From positions 310,001-374,000 of the forward strand of contig NZ_SLZK01000007.1 of assembly GCF_004341105.1 (NCBI RefSeq): a stretch of DNA of 64,000 nt, written 5' to 3'. The stretch's first letter is position 1. Every line of letters starts with the position of its first letter. The position numbers and the translations under genes were made by a program. The DNA is from Rhizobium sp. BK418 (lineage in GTDB: Bacteria > Pseudomonadota > Alphaproteobacteria > Rhizobiales > Rhizobiaceae). This document shows positions 62,758-64,000 of this stretch, one piece after another. Under the pieces are notes generated by a model. The model had not been told where the DNA came from. It did not search any database and saw only the letters and a program-made list of their open reading frames with translations.

Positions 62758-64000
62758 GCCGCGTCACGACCGTCTATCGGCGTCTCGCGAAACGCGAAGA
62801 CTTCCACCGGCTCTCCAAGCCCGCGCAACGGGAACATGCCAAGATTATCCATCTCTTCCGTGCAGGTTGCCATCTCGACGAAAGCGCGAGACAGCAGCAC
62901 TGGCCGCTTGACCTCCTTCGTCAGGCTCTCGAGCCGCGAGGCAACATTGACCGCCGGTCCGATGACCGTGAAATCCAGCCGCCGACGCGAACCGATATTG
63001 CCATACATGACGTCGCCGACGTGGACGCCCACGCCGTAACGCAAGGGATCACGCCCCAGACGCTGATGTTGGTCATTCAGCTTCGCCATCGCCGCCTGCC
63101 CTTCACGGATCGCCGTCAGCAGATCGTGACAGGCCGAAGGTTTTGTCAGCGGAAAGATGGCAAGCAGGCCATCGCCCATGAATTTCAGGATCTCGCCGCC
63201 ATTGCGCTCGATCGGATCGGATATAGCGTCGAAATAATCGTTGAGCAGATGGATAACATCATCGCGTGGCCAAAGATCGGAGATCGCCGTAAAGTCGCGC
63301 AGGTCGCAAATCATGATTGCCGCGCCGACGGTCGAGCCGCTGCCACGGGTGATGACGCCGGATAGGATTTGCTCGCTCGCATGCGGCCCCACATATGTCT
63401 GCAGCAGCGTACGCGCCATGATGTTCTTGAGCCGGATCTCGCTGACGAGAGTGAGAGCCGGCAGCAGATCGCGCAGGAAATCCACGTGTTCGCCGGTAAA
63501 CCCCCCAGGCCTATTTGTGGCGAACGTAACAACGTGGCGCTTGTCGAACGTATGATCGATCGGCCAGGCGATATATTCGGAATAGCCGTCGTCGCGCAGT
63601 TCCTGGTAAAAGGGATAGTCGTCGCCCTCCCACAAATCGTCCAGGTTCTTCCGCACCTCGTTGGCGCCGTTATGGATCTCATTGACCGGGCTGTTGAGGA
63701 ATTGCGGCGTGGTTTCCACCCCGTAGGCAAAGGTGTTGATCTTTGCCTCTTCCATACCTTCCACCCACAGGATGCGGGCGCCGATCCACTGCGGATGATT
63801 GGTGCGAAAATGCAGGCTGGAACGGTTCACCGGTACGCCCGCTGCCAGCAGCCGTTTGCACATCTCCACCAGGATATTGTCGATGAAACGCTCGCTGCGG
63901 GTCTCGTTGATCAGCCAATCGAGAATTCGGCGCCTGCGGATTGGCCAGACGCCTTCGGCAGCTTCGCCTGCCGGATCAATCGTTTCGAAAGAGGGCCTCA
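62754..64000 (-). CDS. Class III adenylate/guanylate cyclase, truncated by the window edge
   Basis: The frame is open through the right edge with sensible coding (FETIDPAGEAAEGVWPIRR, ILDWLINETRSERFIDNILV), so the real start lies outside and the GTG at 63869 is not the start. The long N-terminal region has no domain I recognise. The cyclase domain (last 190 residues) has metal aspartates (CDLRDFTAIS, FMGDGLLAIF), the Lys in EILKFMGD, Thr at the second purine position (DFTVIG) and Asn/Arg in VNVASRLESL. It is a paralogue of the protein at 41533-42756. Confidence 0.9.
   Translation of the reverse strand, partial: RPSFETIDPAGEAAEGVWPIRRRRILDWLINETRSERFIDNILVEMCKRLLAAGVPVNRSSLHFRTNHPQWIGARILWVEGMEEAKINTFAYGVETTPQFLNSPVNEIHNGANEVRKNLDDLWEGDDYPFYQELRDDGYSEYIAWPIDHTFDKRHVVTFATNRPGGFTGEHVDFLRDLLPALTLVSEIRLKNIMARTLLQTYVGPHASEQILSGVITRGSGSTVGAAIMICDLRDFTAISDLWPRDDVIHLLNDYFDAISDPIERNGGEILKFMGDGLLAIFPLTKPSACHDLLTAIREGQAAMAKLNDQHQRLGRDPLRYGVGVHVGDVMYGNIGSRRRLDFTVIGPAVNVASRLESLTKEVKRPVLLSRAFVEMATCTEEMDNLGMFPLRGLGEPVEVFAFRETPIDGRDAA

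Overview
The window looks like a chromosome or chromid segment of a Rhizobium-type alphaproteobacterium (Rhizobium/Agrobacterium group). The signs are high GC content with GC-rich third codon positions, many ABC sugar importers each paired with its own LacI, SorC or RpiR regulator, a mannitol/sorbitol (smo-mtlK) locus, ThuA- and ThuB-like genes, an ExoD homologue, class III adenylate cyclases, and GGAAC-type stress promoters. I see no insertion sequence, prophage, integrase, CRISPR array, tRNA or rRNA.

Left third (1-20 kb). A truncated membrane protein is followed by a LysR regulator and a PotFGHI-type polyamine importer operon that ends in a gamma-aminobutyraldehyde dehydrogenase, then a solo LuxR-type regulator. 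Next come TerC and a DUF1328 mini-protein. A compact ECF sigma module follows: sigma and anti-sigma genes read rightwards, and a metallo-beta-lactamase-fold protein, a TPR protein and a DoxX protein read leftwards. Both arms carry the same motif, GGAATAA-N13-TCG(G/A)TCTAG. Housekeeping and metabolic genes fill the rest: transaldolase with a divergent SorC regulator, an AraC-MGMT repair protein, DUF2244, endonuclease III and a CysZ-like protein.

Middle (19.5-47.4 kb). An RpiR regulator sits beside a leftward polyol locus: SorC regulator, smoEFGK-type importer, mtlK, HAD phosphatase and FGGY kinase. No smoS gene lies between smoK and mtlK. Then come an ExoD homologue, a ROK kinase and an intracellular GH20 hexosaminidase, and a TetR-controlled RND efflux pump whose promoter region holds a perfect 50-bp palindrome. 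OsmC, DoxX, an SDR and an adenylate cyclase follow. A LacI regulator is divergent from a dioxygenase, SDR and lactonase gene set. A frameshifted and truncated RpiR remnant closes this part.

Right third (47.4-64 kb). Two further CUT1 sugar importers are present. The first (binding protein, two permeases, ATPase, ThuA-like) is divergent from a ThuB-like oxidoreductase, a LacI regulator and a GH2 glycosidase, which is preceded by a 21-codon leader ORF. The second (GtsA-like binding protein, two permeases, ATPase) is divergent from another LacI regulator. The window ends inside a second adenylate cyclase.

Overall this is a sugar, polyol and polyamine scavenging region with local regulators next to each import system. 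In all four importer operons an inverted repeat lies directly after the binding-protein gene, which would favour high binding-protein expression relative to the membrane subunits.
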